DNA from: Lachnospiraceae bacterium
Lineage (GTDB): Bacteria > Bacillota > Clostridia > Lachnospirales > Lachnospiraceae
Assembly: GCA_024403335.1 (NCBI GenBank)
Contig: JAKSSA010000026.1
Coordinates: 1-35,311, forward strand
Direction: 5' to 3'
Length of the DNA stretch: 35,311 bases
The translations under genes were made by a program, and so were the position numbers. Under the pieces are notes generated by a model. It was not told the DNA's origin and made no database searches. It saw only the letters and a list, made by a program, of their open reading frames with translations. Every line of letters starts with the position of its first letter. Positions within the stretch are counted from its first letter, which is position 1. Shown one piece after another: positions 1 through 9,332 of this stretch.

Positions 1-1334
1 CCCGGATACCGTTCGTTGTCCTGCCCATTCCATACCCAGATTAAGTTATTCAGCTTGTGATATTCTGTCTGTCGTGTAAACATAAACTGCCAAAGCCAGA
101 TATAATTATCCTTTCCGTCAGCTCCCCACCAGAACCAGCCTCCTGATGCCTCATGTAAAGGACGCCACAAAATAGTAATTCCTTCATTCTGAAGCTGTTT
201 CATGTAGAAGGAAATAATATCAATATCTGCAATTAGTCTGTACTGTTCTTCACGAAGCTCACCATTTTCGTACATGGTTTTTATTTCCTTCGCGCTTTTA
301 TTTGCAAGCTCCAAATTGCTCACAGCTTTCCTTAATTTAAAGTCAGTACTGTCCGTATAAAATTCCGTTGCTCCAACAGGGCTGTGCCAATGCCAGGAAA
401 ATGAAACCAAGCCACCTGTCTTAGCCCATTCCTTCGCTCTGTCAAGCTCAGAATTGTTTTTATAGCCTGAATTTGGAGACATGAAAATAAAATCAAAGCC
501 TCTTACTGCAGGGTACTTGCCGGTTGCCTCATAAATTGCATCAATTTCGGTATTTTTACCATTATCGCAATACTGTCCTGTCAGTGTATGATTTCCATAT
601 ATACTAACAAGATATTCCATTATTCTACGAGTTTTGTCATCGGCATTTTTATTGGCAAGCTCTGAAGAAATCCCATTGTAATAATCATTTGAAAGTGCTG
701 TGGAATTTTCAATCACTACCTTATCCAAGTCAAACCACCCCCACTGTTCTGTGACACTTACAACATTTTCACCCTTGTTAAGGAATATGCCATCGAACAC
801 AGTCGCCGTAAACTTCTTTGAATCATCTGTAAAAGAACCGACATTAACACCATTTACATTTAAAGCATTTATCTTATGTTCATTTGCTGAAGTATAAACC
901 GTAAACTTATAAAAGCCTTCTTCGTTTACTTCAAAATTCATTGTCCACAAATTGCCCTTTGACTGGTTGAAATTGGTAACATATCCGCTTCCTGAAAATC
1001 CAGCTCTTGAAGAACCAATTGTAAGACTTCCCTCTATTTTTCCATCTTCTGCTTCAAGTTCAAGATAAAAAGGCGAAATGCTTACATCCTCTCTGTCAAC
1101 CTTTGAATATGTTAAAACTACATTCTCTGATGTATTAGTGTCATCAGTACTCTGTGTGTACTGTACATTCTCTGATGTCACATTATTTGTAATTTCCTGC
1201 GAATTATCTTTATTTAAAGCATCCTTGTTTTCATTTCCACAGCCTGATAAGAAAAATGCGCAAGATATTAAAGCAGCAGCCACAAAGGCCACTGCTTTAT
1301 AAATTCTCTTTTCTGAAAAAATCATATTTTTCAT
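1..1334 (-). CDS. GH26 beta-mannanase lipoprotein, C-terminus cut by window edge
   Basis: The reading frame is open from an ATG at 1334 to the left edge (444 codons, no stop), so only the C-terminus is missing. The start has a GGAG about 5 bases upstream. The N-terminus is a lipoprotein signal: basic residues, a hydrophobic stretch and lipobox LSGC with Cys32. A Ser/Thr/Asn/Glu-rich linker follows, then a beta-rich stretch (about residues 90-215, starting near YLELEAEDGK) resembling a CBM35-type carbohydrate-binding module. The rest matches glycoside hydrolase family 26: SFSWHWHSP and WRPLHEASGGWFWWG, in which Glu395 would be the acid/base residue. The nucleophile Glu lies beyond the edge. 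Expected role: surface-anchored endo-hydrolysis of beta-mannan. It lies 114 bp downstream of an SGNH esterase-like lipoprotein on the same strand, suggesting joint mannan deacetylation and cleavage. GH26 also contains a few other specificities, so mannan as substrate is an inference. Confidence 0.88.
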   Translation of the reverse strand, partial: MKNMIFSEKRIYKAVAFVAAALISCAFFLSGCGNENKDALNKDNSQEITNNVTSENVQYTQSTDDTNTSENVVLTYSKVDREDVSISPFYLELEAEDGKIEGSLTIGSSRAGFSGSGYVTNFNQSKGNLWTMNFEVNEEGFYKFTVYTSANEHKINALNVNGVNVGSFTDDSKKFTATVFDGIFLNKGENVVSVTEQWGWFDLDKVVIENSTALSNDYYNGISSELANKNADDKTRRIMEYLVSIYGNHTLTGQYCDNGKNTEIDAIYEATGKYPAVRGFDFIFMSPNSGYKNNSELDRAKEWAKTGGLVSFSWHWHSPVGATEFYTDSTDFKLRKAVSNLELANKSAKEIKTMYENGELREEQYRLIADIDIISFYMKQLQNEGITILWRPLHEASGGWFWWGADGKDNYIWLWQFMFTRQTEYHKLNNLIWVWNGQDNERYP

Positions 1335-1448
1335 GTTTGCTCCGCTTTATTTAATACTTTCCACATTTTGTAATGTTTCCGCATCTGCTTAATATCTCTT
1401 ACCTGTATTTAATATTTGTTTTTTTCGAAAACAGCTGCTGGTAAAATA

Positions 1449-2885
1449 TCATTTACAATATCCTAATGATAATATCGTAGCATTTGCAGCAACAGAACTT
1501 TCATTTGCCTTAATCTCAATTGTATGCTCGCTGCATTCATCACTTTCAAATACAACATATGCAAATGCATTATTCCAAGCACCCGATTTTGAAGTAGTAA
1601 TAGTTGAAGTCTTTACACCATCAACATAAACATCAAAATCAACATCAGTCTTTGCATTAACCTGCTTAACAACAACATGGAAGGATTTGCATTCCAAAGT
1701 AATTACCATTGGCTTGTCTTCTGCATCACTTCTCTTTATCCAGCCCTTTTCCAAAGCGAAGGAATCTGAATTTCCTGAGGTTGCATGGTTTGTTTTGCTT
1801 GTCTGGAAACAGCCCAAATCTGTGATATAGCCTTCTGCATTTGTATTATTTATCATGTGAAGATTTTCATAATCGCCATAGCCCTCCTTTGAAACATTCT
1901 CAGGAATATTATATGACTTTGAAGTATTTTCCTCATATGCATGCTTCAAAGTCTTACAGATTGCTTTAGCATAAAGATAATGACCTGCCTGCTGTGGATG
2001 AACACTGTCCTTTGAAAAGTCAGACCATTCAATAGCTTTTTTATTCTGAGGAGTCTTAAGTGCATTATGCATTGAAATCATTGTTAAATCATAGAATGCA
2101 CCTATTTTTTCCATGACAGCCTGTGTGCCACCCGCATATGTGGCTGCACTGAACAAAAGCACAACTGCCGGTTCACCTTCTGCATTAAGGCAGCGTCTTA
2201 TTAAGCTTTCATAGGTCTTGTTATCATAAGTAATTCTGCTGTCATTATTTACTGCAAATTCTATAAATATGATGTCGGGTTTAAAGCTTAAAACATCATC
2301 CTCAACTCTGTTCATACCAAGTGCTGAAGAGGTTCCTGAAATGCCTGCGTTTACATACTTAAAATTACTTCCATCACCAAATCCATAAGTATCACGAAGA
2401 TATTCAAAGGTAATATAGGCATATCCCTTCTGATATCCCTTTGGTGTTCTTTCTGAAGCATTTGAGCCCTCTGTTACAGAACCGCCAAGGAACAAGACTG
2501 TGGTCTCTGCGCCCTCCTTAGCTGCATCAAGTTTCTTTGACAAACGGTAAGCATTACCCTTTGAAACTTCTGCATCTGTTAATACACCGGCATAATATGC
2601 GCCTAATTTCTTATCAAGTGCTGATGATGCATTGAAAAATTCACCATCAGGGTCGGGTTCCGGAATAAAAGTCGGCGTAGGAGTATTAGTCGGCTTGGGT
2701 GTATTTGTAGGTCTTGGTGTATTTGTCGGCTTAACTGTAGGTGTTGCTGTGTTCAAAGGTGCCACAGTAGGAGTCGCTGTTGGAATAACAGGTTCACTGT
2801 TATTTTCTTCTGAACTGCAACCAATCATTGCTGTGCACAATCCAAATAATAATGACATTAACAAAATCTTGTACCTCGTTTTCAT
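1449..2885 (-). CDS. SGNH/GDSL-type esterase lipoprotein (probable glycan deacetylase)
   Basis: 478 residues. I place the start at the ATG at 2885 (MKTRYKILL) because AGAGGAAG lies just before it and a lipoprotein signal begins there; an in-frame ATG at 2912 lacks both. Cys23 (MIGC) is the probable lipidated residue. A Pro/Thr repeat linker (about 34-78) separates it from an SGNH hydrolase domain: block I FLGGSVTEGS with nucleophile Ser136, block II AGISGTSS, block III EFAVNND and block V DSVHPQQAGH supplying Asp and His. The C-terminal part (from about 340) is a beta-rich domain that could bind carbohydrate. Family members commonly remove acetyl groups from xylan or mannan. The neighbouring GH26 mannanase makes acetyl-mannan the leading guess, but no substrate can be read from the sequence. 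A promoter-like pair lies at 2964-2992. Confidence 0.85.
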   Translation of the reverse strand: MKTRYKILLMSLLFGLCTAMIGCSSEENNSEPVIPTATPTVAPLNTATPTVKPTNTPRPTNTPKPTNTPTPTFIPEPDPDGEFFNASSALDKKLGAYYAGVLTDAEVSKGNAYRLSKKLDAAKEGAETTVLFLGGSVTEGSNASERTPKGYQKGYAYITFEYLRDTYGFGDGSNFKYVNAGISGTSSALGMNRVEDDVLSFKPDIIFIEFAVNNDSRITYDNKTYESLIRRCLNAEGEPAVVLLFSAATYAGGTQAVMEKIGAFYDLTMISMHNALKTPQNKKAIEWSDFSKDSVHPQQAGHYLYAKAICKTLKHAYEENTSKSYNIPENVSKEGYGDYENLHMINNTNAEGYITDLGCFQTSKTNHATSGNSDSFALEKGWIKRSDAEDKPMVITLECKSFHVVVKQVNAKTDVDFDVYVDGVKTSTITTSKSGAWNNAFAYVVFESDECSEHTIEIKANESSVAANATILSLGYCK

Positions 2886-2963
2886 GTTTCTTCCTCTTAC
2901 ATTGCAAATCACAATGTATTTCTCTCTTAAGTTTTAACCGGCAAAACCGGAAAATGTGTTATT

Positions 2964-2992
2964 ATTTTACGATAAACAGCCTTCAAATACAA
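2964..2992 (-). promoter_or_regulatory. Putative promoter of the esterase/mannanase genes
   Basis: TTGTAT (2992-2987), a 17-bp spacer, and TAAAAT (2969-2964) on the minus strand. The leader would begin near 2957 and holds a small CCGG-UUUUG-CCGG hairpin (2950-2938) before the ribosome binding site. Assigned by consensus only. Confidence 0.45.
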
Positions 2993-3017
2993 GCAAAAGC
3001 AATTTAAAAGCCTGTTC

Positions 3018-3054
3018 AATCCTATCTTTTTTAAATGTTTAATCCTATCTTTTT
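3018..3054. repeat. 14-bp direct repeat between the esterase and thioredoxin promoters
   Basis: AATCCTATCTTTTT occurs at 3018-3031 and again at 3041-3054, a 23-bp period, between the two divergent promoters. The roughly 325-bp gap between the esterase and thioredoxin genes otherwise holds only the two promoters and their leaders. It could be a regulator site or a chance duplication; similar short duplications occur in many gaps of this window. Confidence 0.6.
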
Positions 3055-3059
3055 GAAGG

Positions 3060-3088
3060 TTGCTTTTAATATCTGTTTTTTGTATAAT
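3060..3088 (+). promoter_or_regulatory. Putative thioredoxin promoter
   Basis: A perfect TATAAT at 3083-3088 is preceded at 17 bp by TTGCTT (3060-3065), a weak -35. The leader would be about 115 bases, ending in the AAAGGAG at 3200-3205. Confidence 0.5.
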
Positions 3089-3211
3089 GATAAAGGATGT
3101 TCATCTTTTGAATATCTGTAGGAGAGGTATTAAAAATTTATTGGTGTGATAAGAGAAGTCTTGATGTCAAATACTTTGATAATAAAGGCTTCGATTAGAA
3201 AAGGAGCAAAA

Positions 3212-3520
3212 ATGGAGACAAATCTTACATTGGAAAATTTCGAAAGTGAAGCTGTAAAATCCGAGCTTCCTGTACTCATTGATTTTTGGGCACCCTGGTG
3301 CGGTCCCTGCAGAATGCTTGGTCCCGTTGTTGAAAAAATAGCCAATGATCTTGCCGGAAAAGTCAAAGTATGCAAGATAAATGTTGACGAAGAAGGCGAA
3401 TTGGCAAAGCAGTTTAAGATAATGAGTATTCCCACTTTGGTTGTAATGAAAAATGGCGAGGTGACAAAAAAGTCAATCGGTTACATTTCAGAAGAAGAAA
3501 TTCTTGAATTACTTGCATAG
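3212..3520 (+). CDS. trxA: Thioredoxin
   Basis: A 102-residue protein, normal for thioredoxin. The ATG at 3212 is chosen because AAAGGAG ends 6 bases before it and METNLTLENF is a typical thioredoxin N-terminus; an in-frame ATG at 3146 would add 22 unrelated residues and has no good ribosome binding site. The active site is WCGPC with Cys30 and Cys33, and the cis-proline loop is SIPTLVV. It is a cytoplasmic disulfide reductase that normally accepts electrons from thioredoxin reductase, which is not encoded here. The gene stands alone between its own promoter and a strong terminator. Confidence 0.97.
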   Translation: METNLTLENFESEAVKSELPVLIDFWAPWCGPCRMLGPVVEKIANDLAGKVKVCKINVDEEGELAKQFKIMSIPTLVVMKNGEVTKKSIGYISEEEILELLA

Positions 3521-3672
3521 GTTTTAAAGATATCGCAATAAATAATGCAATTTTCATCTGTAAGTATGCTTAATTCGATAAAATTCAGTAAGTCTAATGA
3601 AATTAATCATAGCTTATGTAAAGATTCAGATTAATTTTATGTAAATAAGCACTTAAAAATCATGTAAATACA

Positions 3673-3706
3673 CAGGGGAACAATTAAATCTTGTTCCCCT
3701 GTTTTT
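3673..3706 (+). terminator. Intrinsic terminator after thioredoxin
   Basis: An 11-bp perfect stem (3673-3683 with 3691-3701, arm CAGGGGAACAA) with a 7-base loop, followed by TTTTT. The stem may also stop the converging pepF transcript, but the U-tract on that strand is poor. Confidence 0.93.
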
Positions 3707-3805
3707 ATGTTTAATATATCATGATAATTCTTAGAAGCAGACAGCTTTCTTTAAAAAAGCCCTTCTTAAAAGCTATCCTTTATTCGAAAAAATCAAGTTT
3801 TATTC

Positions 3806-5611
3806 TTAGAAGCCAAGCTTTTCTGTTAACTCACAGATTTCATCAATATATGCGCCAATGGTTTCGATTGTATGAAGCAAAGGTGCATCTGTTGAAATAT
3901 CAACTCCGGCATTTTTTGCAAATTCCAAAGGATTTAAAGTACCGCCTGCTGCAAGTCCTCTCTTCCAGTCATCCACTGCTTTCTGTCCTTCTGTTTCTAT
4001 TCTGTGGCAGGCTTCAGTTGCAATTGTCAAACCTGCGCTATAGGTGTAGGAATACAATCCCATATAGTAATGAGGCTGTCTCATCCAGGTAAGTTCAGCG
4101 CCTTCTGTTAATTCAACATCCTCCCCCCAGAATTTTTCAAGCACGTTTTTAAAGATACCGCTTAAAGTTTCTGCCTGAACACTTCCGCCTTCATCCATTA
4201 TCTTATAAACTTCTCTCTGGTATGCAGCTTCAAGCAAATGTGTTACAAAATTATGATAATAAGTATTGCTTACCATATTAGCCAATACCCATCTTCTGAA
4301 ACGCAAATCGTCATTTTGTTTAATAAGATGATGTGACATTATAAGCTCATTCATGGTTGAAGGTGCCTCTACAAAATATCCTGCCGGATTGCAGTCAAGA
4401 GTTGAATGTACCTTTGAGCAGGCTCTGAAATGTCCTGCATGTCCAAGCTCATGTGCCATTGTAAATACATCTGACATTCTGCCGTTAAAGGAAAGAAGAA
4501 TAAATGAATTCTTTCCATGAGGGCTTGAGCAGAAACCACCTGTACACTTGCCTTCATTGTTAGCAACATCAAACCAGCGGTTATCAAAAGCTTCCTCTAC
4601 CATTTCAACATATTCACTTCCCAATATTGAAAGACCCTCTGCACAGTACTTCTTTGCATCCTCCATGGTTACTTTAGGTGCATAACCGGGGTCAACAGTG
4701 AGCTTTAAATCAGCATAGGTCATCTTGTCAAGCTTGTGAATTTTCTTTAAAAGTCTGGCATACTTACGCATATGCGGAGCCAGTTTTTCAGTAATCAAAT
4801 CAATCTGGCGGTTATAAAGGTCTCTTGATACATTATCATAAAAAAGTAAACTGTCAATAACCGAATCAAAACCACGAAGCGTAGCCATGGTCTTTTCCTG
4901 ACGAACACACTGATTATATGCAGTTGCCGTAACATTCTCGTACTGTTTGAGCTTTTTGTGGAATGCAGCAAATGCAGCTCTTCTAACCTCTGTATCAGAC
5001 TCATATTCATAATCATCTTCAAAAAGAGAATATCCCAAGGGATACTTCTTTCCGTTTGCTTCAAAATCGTCAAACTTCATATCAGCATGCTTTGCCGCAA
5101 GATAGGTTTCATAACCGCTGCCAAAGGTCTGACTTAAGGCAGCCATAGCCTCCTCTGTTTCGTCAGAAAGCATATGCGGTTTATTTCTTAATATTTTTTC
5201 AATTGTATTTCTGCCAATATCTGAAATCTTTTTTGCTTCTTCTAAAACTTCATTTGAGGCTTTGCTGATTTCGCTTTCTATGAAGCTTATTTTTGTATCG
5301 CACTTAACAAGCTCGTCATAAATTTTATCATTTTTCTGTGCAAGCTTGGCATCTGTATGGTCTGTTTCAACCGCAAGATTTGTATAATTGCTTACCCAGT
5401 CTGCACGCACCTGGAATTCATCAAGCAATTCAAATACTTCCTTTATTGCCTTCGCATTATTAAGCTTACCCTTGTAGGTAGCCATTTTGTCAGCAAGCTC
5501 AATAAATCTTTTAACATCCTTTTCCATTTCCTCATCGTTCTTGTAAAGAAGTGTCAAATCCCAGGTCTGCTCAACAGGAACTTCGCTTCTTTTTAACAAT
5601 TTATCTGCCAT
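3806..5611 (-). CDS. pepF: Oligoendopeptidase F (M3 family zinc peptidase)
   Basis: 601 residues, full length for PepF. The zinc motif is AHELGHAGH, with His387, catalytic Glu388 and His391; the downstream Glu ligand would sit in the FVEAPSTMNE stretch. The N-terminal helical region (from about 20) matches the PepF N-terminal domain, and the C-terminal YSYTYSAGLTIA region is typical. GGAGG lies 6 bases before the ATG. PepF cleaves short peptides in the cytoplasm, taking part in peptide recycling. No signal peptide is visible. It lies 128 bp downstream of the ABC permease on the same strand, in a gap with tandem repeats and no clear terminator, so cotranscription is possible but unproven. Confidence 0.95.
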   Translation of the reverse strand: MADKLLKRSEVPVEQTWDLTLLYKNDEEMEKDVKRFIELADKMATYKGKLNNAKAIKEVFELLDEFQVRADWVSNYTNLAVETDHTDAKLAQKNDKIYDELVKCDTKISFIESEISKASNEVLEEAKKISDIGRNTIEKILRNKPHMLSDETEEAMAALSQTFGSGYETYLAAKHADMKFDDFEANGKKYPLGYSLFEDDYEYESDTEVRRAAFAAFHKKLKQYENVTATAYNQCVRQEKTMATLRGFDSVIDSLLFYDNVSRDLYNRQIDLITEKLAPHMRKYARLLKKIHKLDKMTYADLKLTVDPGYAPKVTMEDAKKYCAEGLSILGSEYVEMVEEAFDNRWFDVANNEGKCTGGFCSSPHGKNSFILLSFNGRMSDVFTMAHELGHAGHFRACSKVHSTLDCNPAGYFVEAPSTMNELIMSHHLIKQNDDLRFRRWVLANMVSNTYYHNFVTHLLEAAYQREVYKIMDEGGSVQAETLSGIFKNVLEKFWGEDVELTEGAELTWMRQPHYYMGLYSYTYSAGLTIATEACHRIETEGQKAVDDWKRGLAAGGTLNPLEFAKNAGVDISTDAPLLHTIETIGAYIDEICELTEKLGF

Positions 5612-5672
5612 ATCTTCCTCCGTTTTATACCTTAGCTAAAAAATATATTCTTCAGCATATTATAATTATGAA

Positions 5673-5706
5673 CATATTTTTATTATCAGCATATTTTTAT
5701 TATCAG
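5673..5706. repeat. 17-bp tandem repeat before pepF
   Basis: CATATTTTTATTATCAG is perfectly repeated at 5673-5689 and 5690-5706, and a degraded third copy follows to about 5728. A TATAAT on the minus strand at 5664-5659 lies beside it and could be the pepF -10, with no recognisable -35. Confidence 0.75.
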
Positions 5707-5739
5707 CATATTTTCACTATTATTCTGCTTTTTACTAAC

Positions 5740-8373
5740 TTATTCAATAGCCTTCATTGCTTCTGCCATGTTAATTTTCCTAAGCTTCTTTGTCAAAGTC
5801 AGATCAACAATGATTGTAAAAAGTAAAGTTAGCGCAAAAGAATATACATAACTTATTGTTGCAAGTCTGCAGCCAAAATAGAAGCCATCTATTTTTATCT
5901 GCTGCATTACATATCTAAGCAGCGCAATTCCCATCGGAATGCCACATATTGCACTTATTATTGTTAAAATAACATTCTCTCTGAAAATATAGGCATTTTG
6001 TTCTTTTCTATGAAAGCCCAATACCTTCAAGGTTGCAATTTCTCTTGCTCTTTCAGTGATAGTTATGTTAGTTAAGTTAAACAAAACCACAAATGACAGC
6101 ATGCCTGCACCAACCAAAACTATAAGTACAATATAATCCAAACTGTCAAGCATTCCTGCAACTGTAGATTTTTGTAAATTGATAACCTGTACTGACATAA
6201 CATTGTCCAAATTTAAAACCTGCGCAGAGGCCTCATATTCGTCGACGCCCTCTTCAAAGATAAGATAAGCCGAATTAATCTGTGGAGAACTGCCGGTGCC
6301 AAATTTCCAGGTTGCTTCTGACATATATATAATTTCTCCAATATAATTATCATATATGCCTGAAACCGTCACTGTCATTTCATTAAAATCACTGTCTCTT
6401 AAAACAATCTCATCCCCAGCCTTAATATCAAGTTTGTTAGCTGTATCATAATTTATAACAATCTCACCAAGACCGGGCCACTCAATCTCCGTTTTTCCTC
6501 TGTGCAAATTGATAAAAGGCGACATGTCATCTCTATAAACAATAACATTTACAGATTTGGTCAAATCAGGCATTACAACATCAGCATCACAGGAATTAAA
6601 CAAAATAACATCACTTGAAAATTTCTTTGCATCCTTAACAAACTGCTTTTGCATGGCTGCATCAGGCGATTCCAAAAATGATACTGCTGCATCATACAAA
6701 CTTATCTCGCCATACTGGTAATCAAGTATTGGCTGTATGGTATCACGAATTCCAAAACCGGTTAAAAGAAGTGCTGTACATCCGCCAATACCTATAATCA
6801 TCATGAACATGCGCTTTTTATATCGCAAAATGTTTCTGACTGACACCTTGTGCAAAAATTTCATGTTTTTCCAGATAAAGCCGATTCTTTCAAGTAAAAT
6901 ACGCTTGCCTGCGCTTGGAGAAACAGGTCGCATCAAACCGGCTGAGCTTGTTTGCAAATCTTTTCGGCACACAAGCCAGGTAATGCCCTGCATTGCAATC
7001 ATGTAAATTACTGCGCAGCTTCCGAACAAGTACCAGTCAAGCACATATTCTATTGGTCTGTTTATCGCATACATTATGTGATAAACCTGCCATAAAGCAA
7101 GCGGCATAAGTTTTGAACCAAGCACAAAGCCTACAAAGCATCCGACTAAAGATGCGCTTCCGGCATATATTAAATACTGTGAGGCAACTGCAAAATTACT
7201 GTAACCAAGTGCCTTTAAAACACCATTTTGTGTTCTCATCTCACCAACCATTCTTGTCATGGTTGTGATGCATACCAAAGCAGCAACTAAGAAAAAGAAT
7301 AAAGGAAATACCTTTGCAACACCTGAAACTATCTGAATATCATTCTTAAAGCTTAAATAACCCAAATTAGTTGACTTTCTGTCAAGAACAAAGGTTGTAG
7401 GAAATTCAATCTCTGAAAGTTCCAATTCAGCTTCATCTATCTCGTCTTCTGCTTCTTTAATAGCTTTTTCTGCATTCTCAAGCATTTCAAGTACTGTGCT
7501 GTCTGGTGTAAAACCTGGGAAATTCATAACGAATGCCTGAAGTTCTGCTTTCTTACTCTCAAGCTCGTCCTTTTTTAACTCAACCTCTGCCCTTGCATCT
7601 TTAATCTTTTCATAAGCCTCATCATAAATTTCTTTGTATCTTAATTCAGAACGTTCTTCAAATAAACGCTCAATGCCTTCTTTTACACTGTCAATCATTC
7701 CATCATAATCTTCTGAATAAATCTGCTTATGAACAGGAAGCTTTATGAATAATTCTGTATAATATTCTGAATTAAAGCCTTCTTCAGGAATGTAAATAAA
7801 TCCTGCAACTTTTCCTCCTGCCAAAGAAGTAGTACCTCTCTGGAAATTAATATATTCGGAAGAATTACATATACCTACTATTTCATATTCCTTATAAGAA
7901 AAAAGCTCTGATATGCTGTCTGAATTGTTTGACGACAAAACAAGCTTCTTACCTATCATATTTTCGTCAAAATAAAGCCCGTCAAGCAAGCACTCATTTA
8001 CCTTTTCAGGCTTTCTTCCGACCTTTATGTCAACTCCGTTTATGCCATCAAGTAATGTATGCGCATGAAAAACATTGTCCGAACCGTTATCATTGCATAT
8101 GATAACATCCGAGCTTACTGAACCGCTTACATTTTCACTTCCGTATATTCCCTTAAAAGCTTTTTCGTCTTCTGCTGTTATACCCCATGTACTTACAAGT
8201 CTGTAATCATAAAGATTAAGTTCATCAAGATATTTGTCAGCCGTACTTCGCATAGCTTCTTCTGTTACACGAAGACCAACGAAAAAACCGACTCCCAAAG
8301 CAATAATTGAAAGGATTGCAAAATATCGTCCAAGTGACTTTTTAATTGTTCTGAAAATAACTTTTGTCAGCAT
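5740..8373 (-). CDS. ABC transporter permease with two FtsX-type domains
   Basis: 877 residues. It begins with a membrane anchor (about 18-38), then a large extracytoplasmic domain that includes a charged coiled-coil segment (about 240-325, rich in Glu/Lys/Asp/Ala). Next come clustered membrane segments of a first FtsX domain (about 355-500), a second extracytoplasmic region, and a C-terminal FtsX domain with membrane segments around 755-860. The motif ITERAREIATLKVLGF near residue 775 is the typical coupling region of such permeases. It starts 4 bp after the stop of the ATPase gene, so the two form one transporter. The long coiled coil between membrane segments resembles lipoprotein, peptide or MacB/YknZ-like mechanotransmitter permeases. 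The substrate is not known. Confidence 0.92.
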   Translation of the reverse strand: MLTKVIFRTIKKSLGRYFAILSIIALGVGFFVGLRVTEEAMRSTADKYLDELNLYDYRLVSTWGITAEDEKAFKGIYGSENVSGSVSSDVIICNDNGSDNVFHAHTLLDGINGVDIKVGRKPEKVNECLLDGLYFDENMIGKKLVLSSNNSDSISELFSYKEYEIVGICNSSEYINFQRGTTSLAGGKVAGFIYIPEEGFNSEYYTELFIKLPVHKQIYSEDYDGMIDSVKEGIERLFEERSELRYKEIYDEAYEKIKDARAEVELKKDELESKKAELQAFVMNFPGFTPDSTVLEMLENAEKAIKEAEDEIDEAELELSEIEFPTTFVLDRKSTNLGYLSFKNDIQIVSGVAKVFPLFFFLVAALVCITTMTRMVGEMRTQNGVLKALGYSNFAVASQYLIYAGSASLVGCFVGFVLGSKLMPLALWQVYHIMYAINRPIEYVLDWYLFGSCAVIYMIAMQGITWLVCRKDLQTSSAGLMRPVSPSAGKRILLERIGFIWKNMKFLHKVSVRNILRYKKRMFMMIIGIGGCTALLLTGFGIRDTIQPILDYQYGEISLYDAAVSFLESPDAAMQKQFVKDAKKFSSDVILFNSCDADVVMPDLTKSVNVIVYRDDMSPFINLHRGKTEIEWPGLGEIVINYDTANKLDIKAGDEIVLRDSDFNEMTVTVSGIYDNYIGEIIYMSEATWKFGTGSSPQINSAYLIFEEGVDEYEASAQVLNLDNVMSVQVINLQKSTVAGMLDSLDYIVLIVLVGAGMLSFVVLFNLTNITITERAREIATLKVLGFHRKEQNAYIFRENVILTIISAICGIPMGIALLRYVMQQIKIDGFYFGCRLATISYVYSFALTLLFTIIVDLTLTKKLRKINMAEAMKAIE

Positions 8374-8377
8374 TTTT

Positions 8378-9082
8378 TTACCATTCTATTTCTTCTACAG
8401 GTGTAATCTTTTCATTCTTATACTGCGCTACTACAGTGCCGTTCTTAACTTTAATAACTCTGTCGGCCATGGCAGTTAATGCGCTGTTATGTGTAATGAT
8501 AACAACCGTCATGCCATTTTCCCTTGAAGTGTCCTGCAGAAGCTTTAAAATCTGCTTTCCTGTCACATAATCCAAAGCACCTGTTGGCTCATCGCAAAGC
8601 AGAAGCTTGGGATTTTTTGCCAAAGCTCTTGCAATTGAAACTCTCTGCTGTTCACCGCCTGAAAGCTGGGCCGGGAAGTTTGATTTTCTTTCTTCCAATC
8701 CTACCTGCTTAATCATTTCTAAAGGTGATAAAGGTTTCTTGCATATCTGAGTTGCCATTTCGACATTTTCAAGTGCTGTAAGATTCTGAATCAGATTATA
8801 AAACTGAAACACAAATCCAACATCATACCGTCTGTAATCCGTTAACTCTTTGTCAGAATATGCGGAAATCTCGACTCCATCTACCAAAACCTTTCCCGAA
8901 CTTAAGCTGTCCATTCCGCCAAGTATGTTAAGCAATGTGGTTTTTCCTGCACCGGATGGTCCGACTATAACAACAATTTCGCCTTTTTCTATATTAAAGG
9001 ACGCATCATGTAAAGCATTAATCTGGACCTCACCCATTGTATAGACTTTATTAACTTTGTCAAAAACAACAAAACTATCCAT
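8378..9082 (-). CDS. ABC transporter ATP-binding protein (MacB/LolD type)
   Basis: I place the start at 9082 ([10 protein letters not shown]) because GGAGG sits 4 bases upstream; an in-frame ATG at 9124 has no ribosome binding site. The 234-residue protein is a complete nucleotide-binding domain: Walker [10 protein letters not shown] (41-49), signature LSGGEQQR, Walker [13 protein letters not shown], and the switch His in VVIITHN. This subfamily powers FtsX-type permeases and not classic importers. The permease gene follows after 4 bp, suggesting translational coupling. Nothing nearby, such as a two-component system, shows what induces it. Confidence 0.95.
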   Translation of the reverse strand: MDSFVVFDKVNKVYTMGEVQINALHDASFNIEKGEIVVIVGPSGAGKTTLLNILGGMDSLSSGKVLVDGVEISAYSDKELTDYRRYDVGFVFQFYNLIQNLTALENVEMATQICKKPLSPLEMIKQVGLEERKSNFPAQLSGGEQQRVSIARALAKNPKLLLCDEPTGALDYVTGKQILKLLQDTSRENGMTVVIITHNSALTAMADRVIKVKNGTVVAQYKNEKITPVEEIEW

Positions 9083-9261
9083 GTTTCCTCCAATAATCTT
9101 TCCTTCTAATTCTTCTTTGTTCATACAAATTATTGATTTTTCCTACAAATTCCTATTTGTAACATAGTTTGCTTATCCCTAATAAACTTTATACTCTTTA
9201 TACTATTCTGATTATAAACTTTATTCATAATTCAACTGTTTACTGATACAAATCTTAATTC

Positions 9262-9321
9262 ATAATTTGTAATAATCTGTATTGTTTCTTAATAATTTGT
9301 AATAATCTATATTGTTTCTTT
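9262..9321. repeat. 30-bp tandem duplication between metallophosphoesterase and ABC genes
   Basis: Two copies of a 30-bp unit (9262-9291 and 9292-9321, starting ATAATTTGTAATAATCT) differ at only two positions. The second copy ends 12 bp before the metallophosphoesterase stop codon. The 250-bp gap 9083-9332 is otherwise AT-rich, with no gene or clear terminator. Confidence 0.85.
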
Positions 9322-9332
9322 AAAGCCTGCCA

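Noticed and set aside
2632..2937. Glycine/valine-rich open frame on the plus strand
   Set aside because: It is the antisense of the Pro-Thr repeat linker of the esterase lipoprotein; its regular composition comes from that repeat, and it has no ribosome binding site.
3146..3211. Extended N-terminus of thioredoxin
   Set aside because: The extra 22 residues are not thioredoxin-like and the strong AAAGGAG serves the ATG at 3212.
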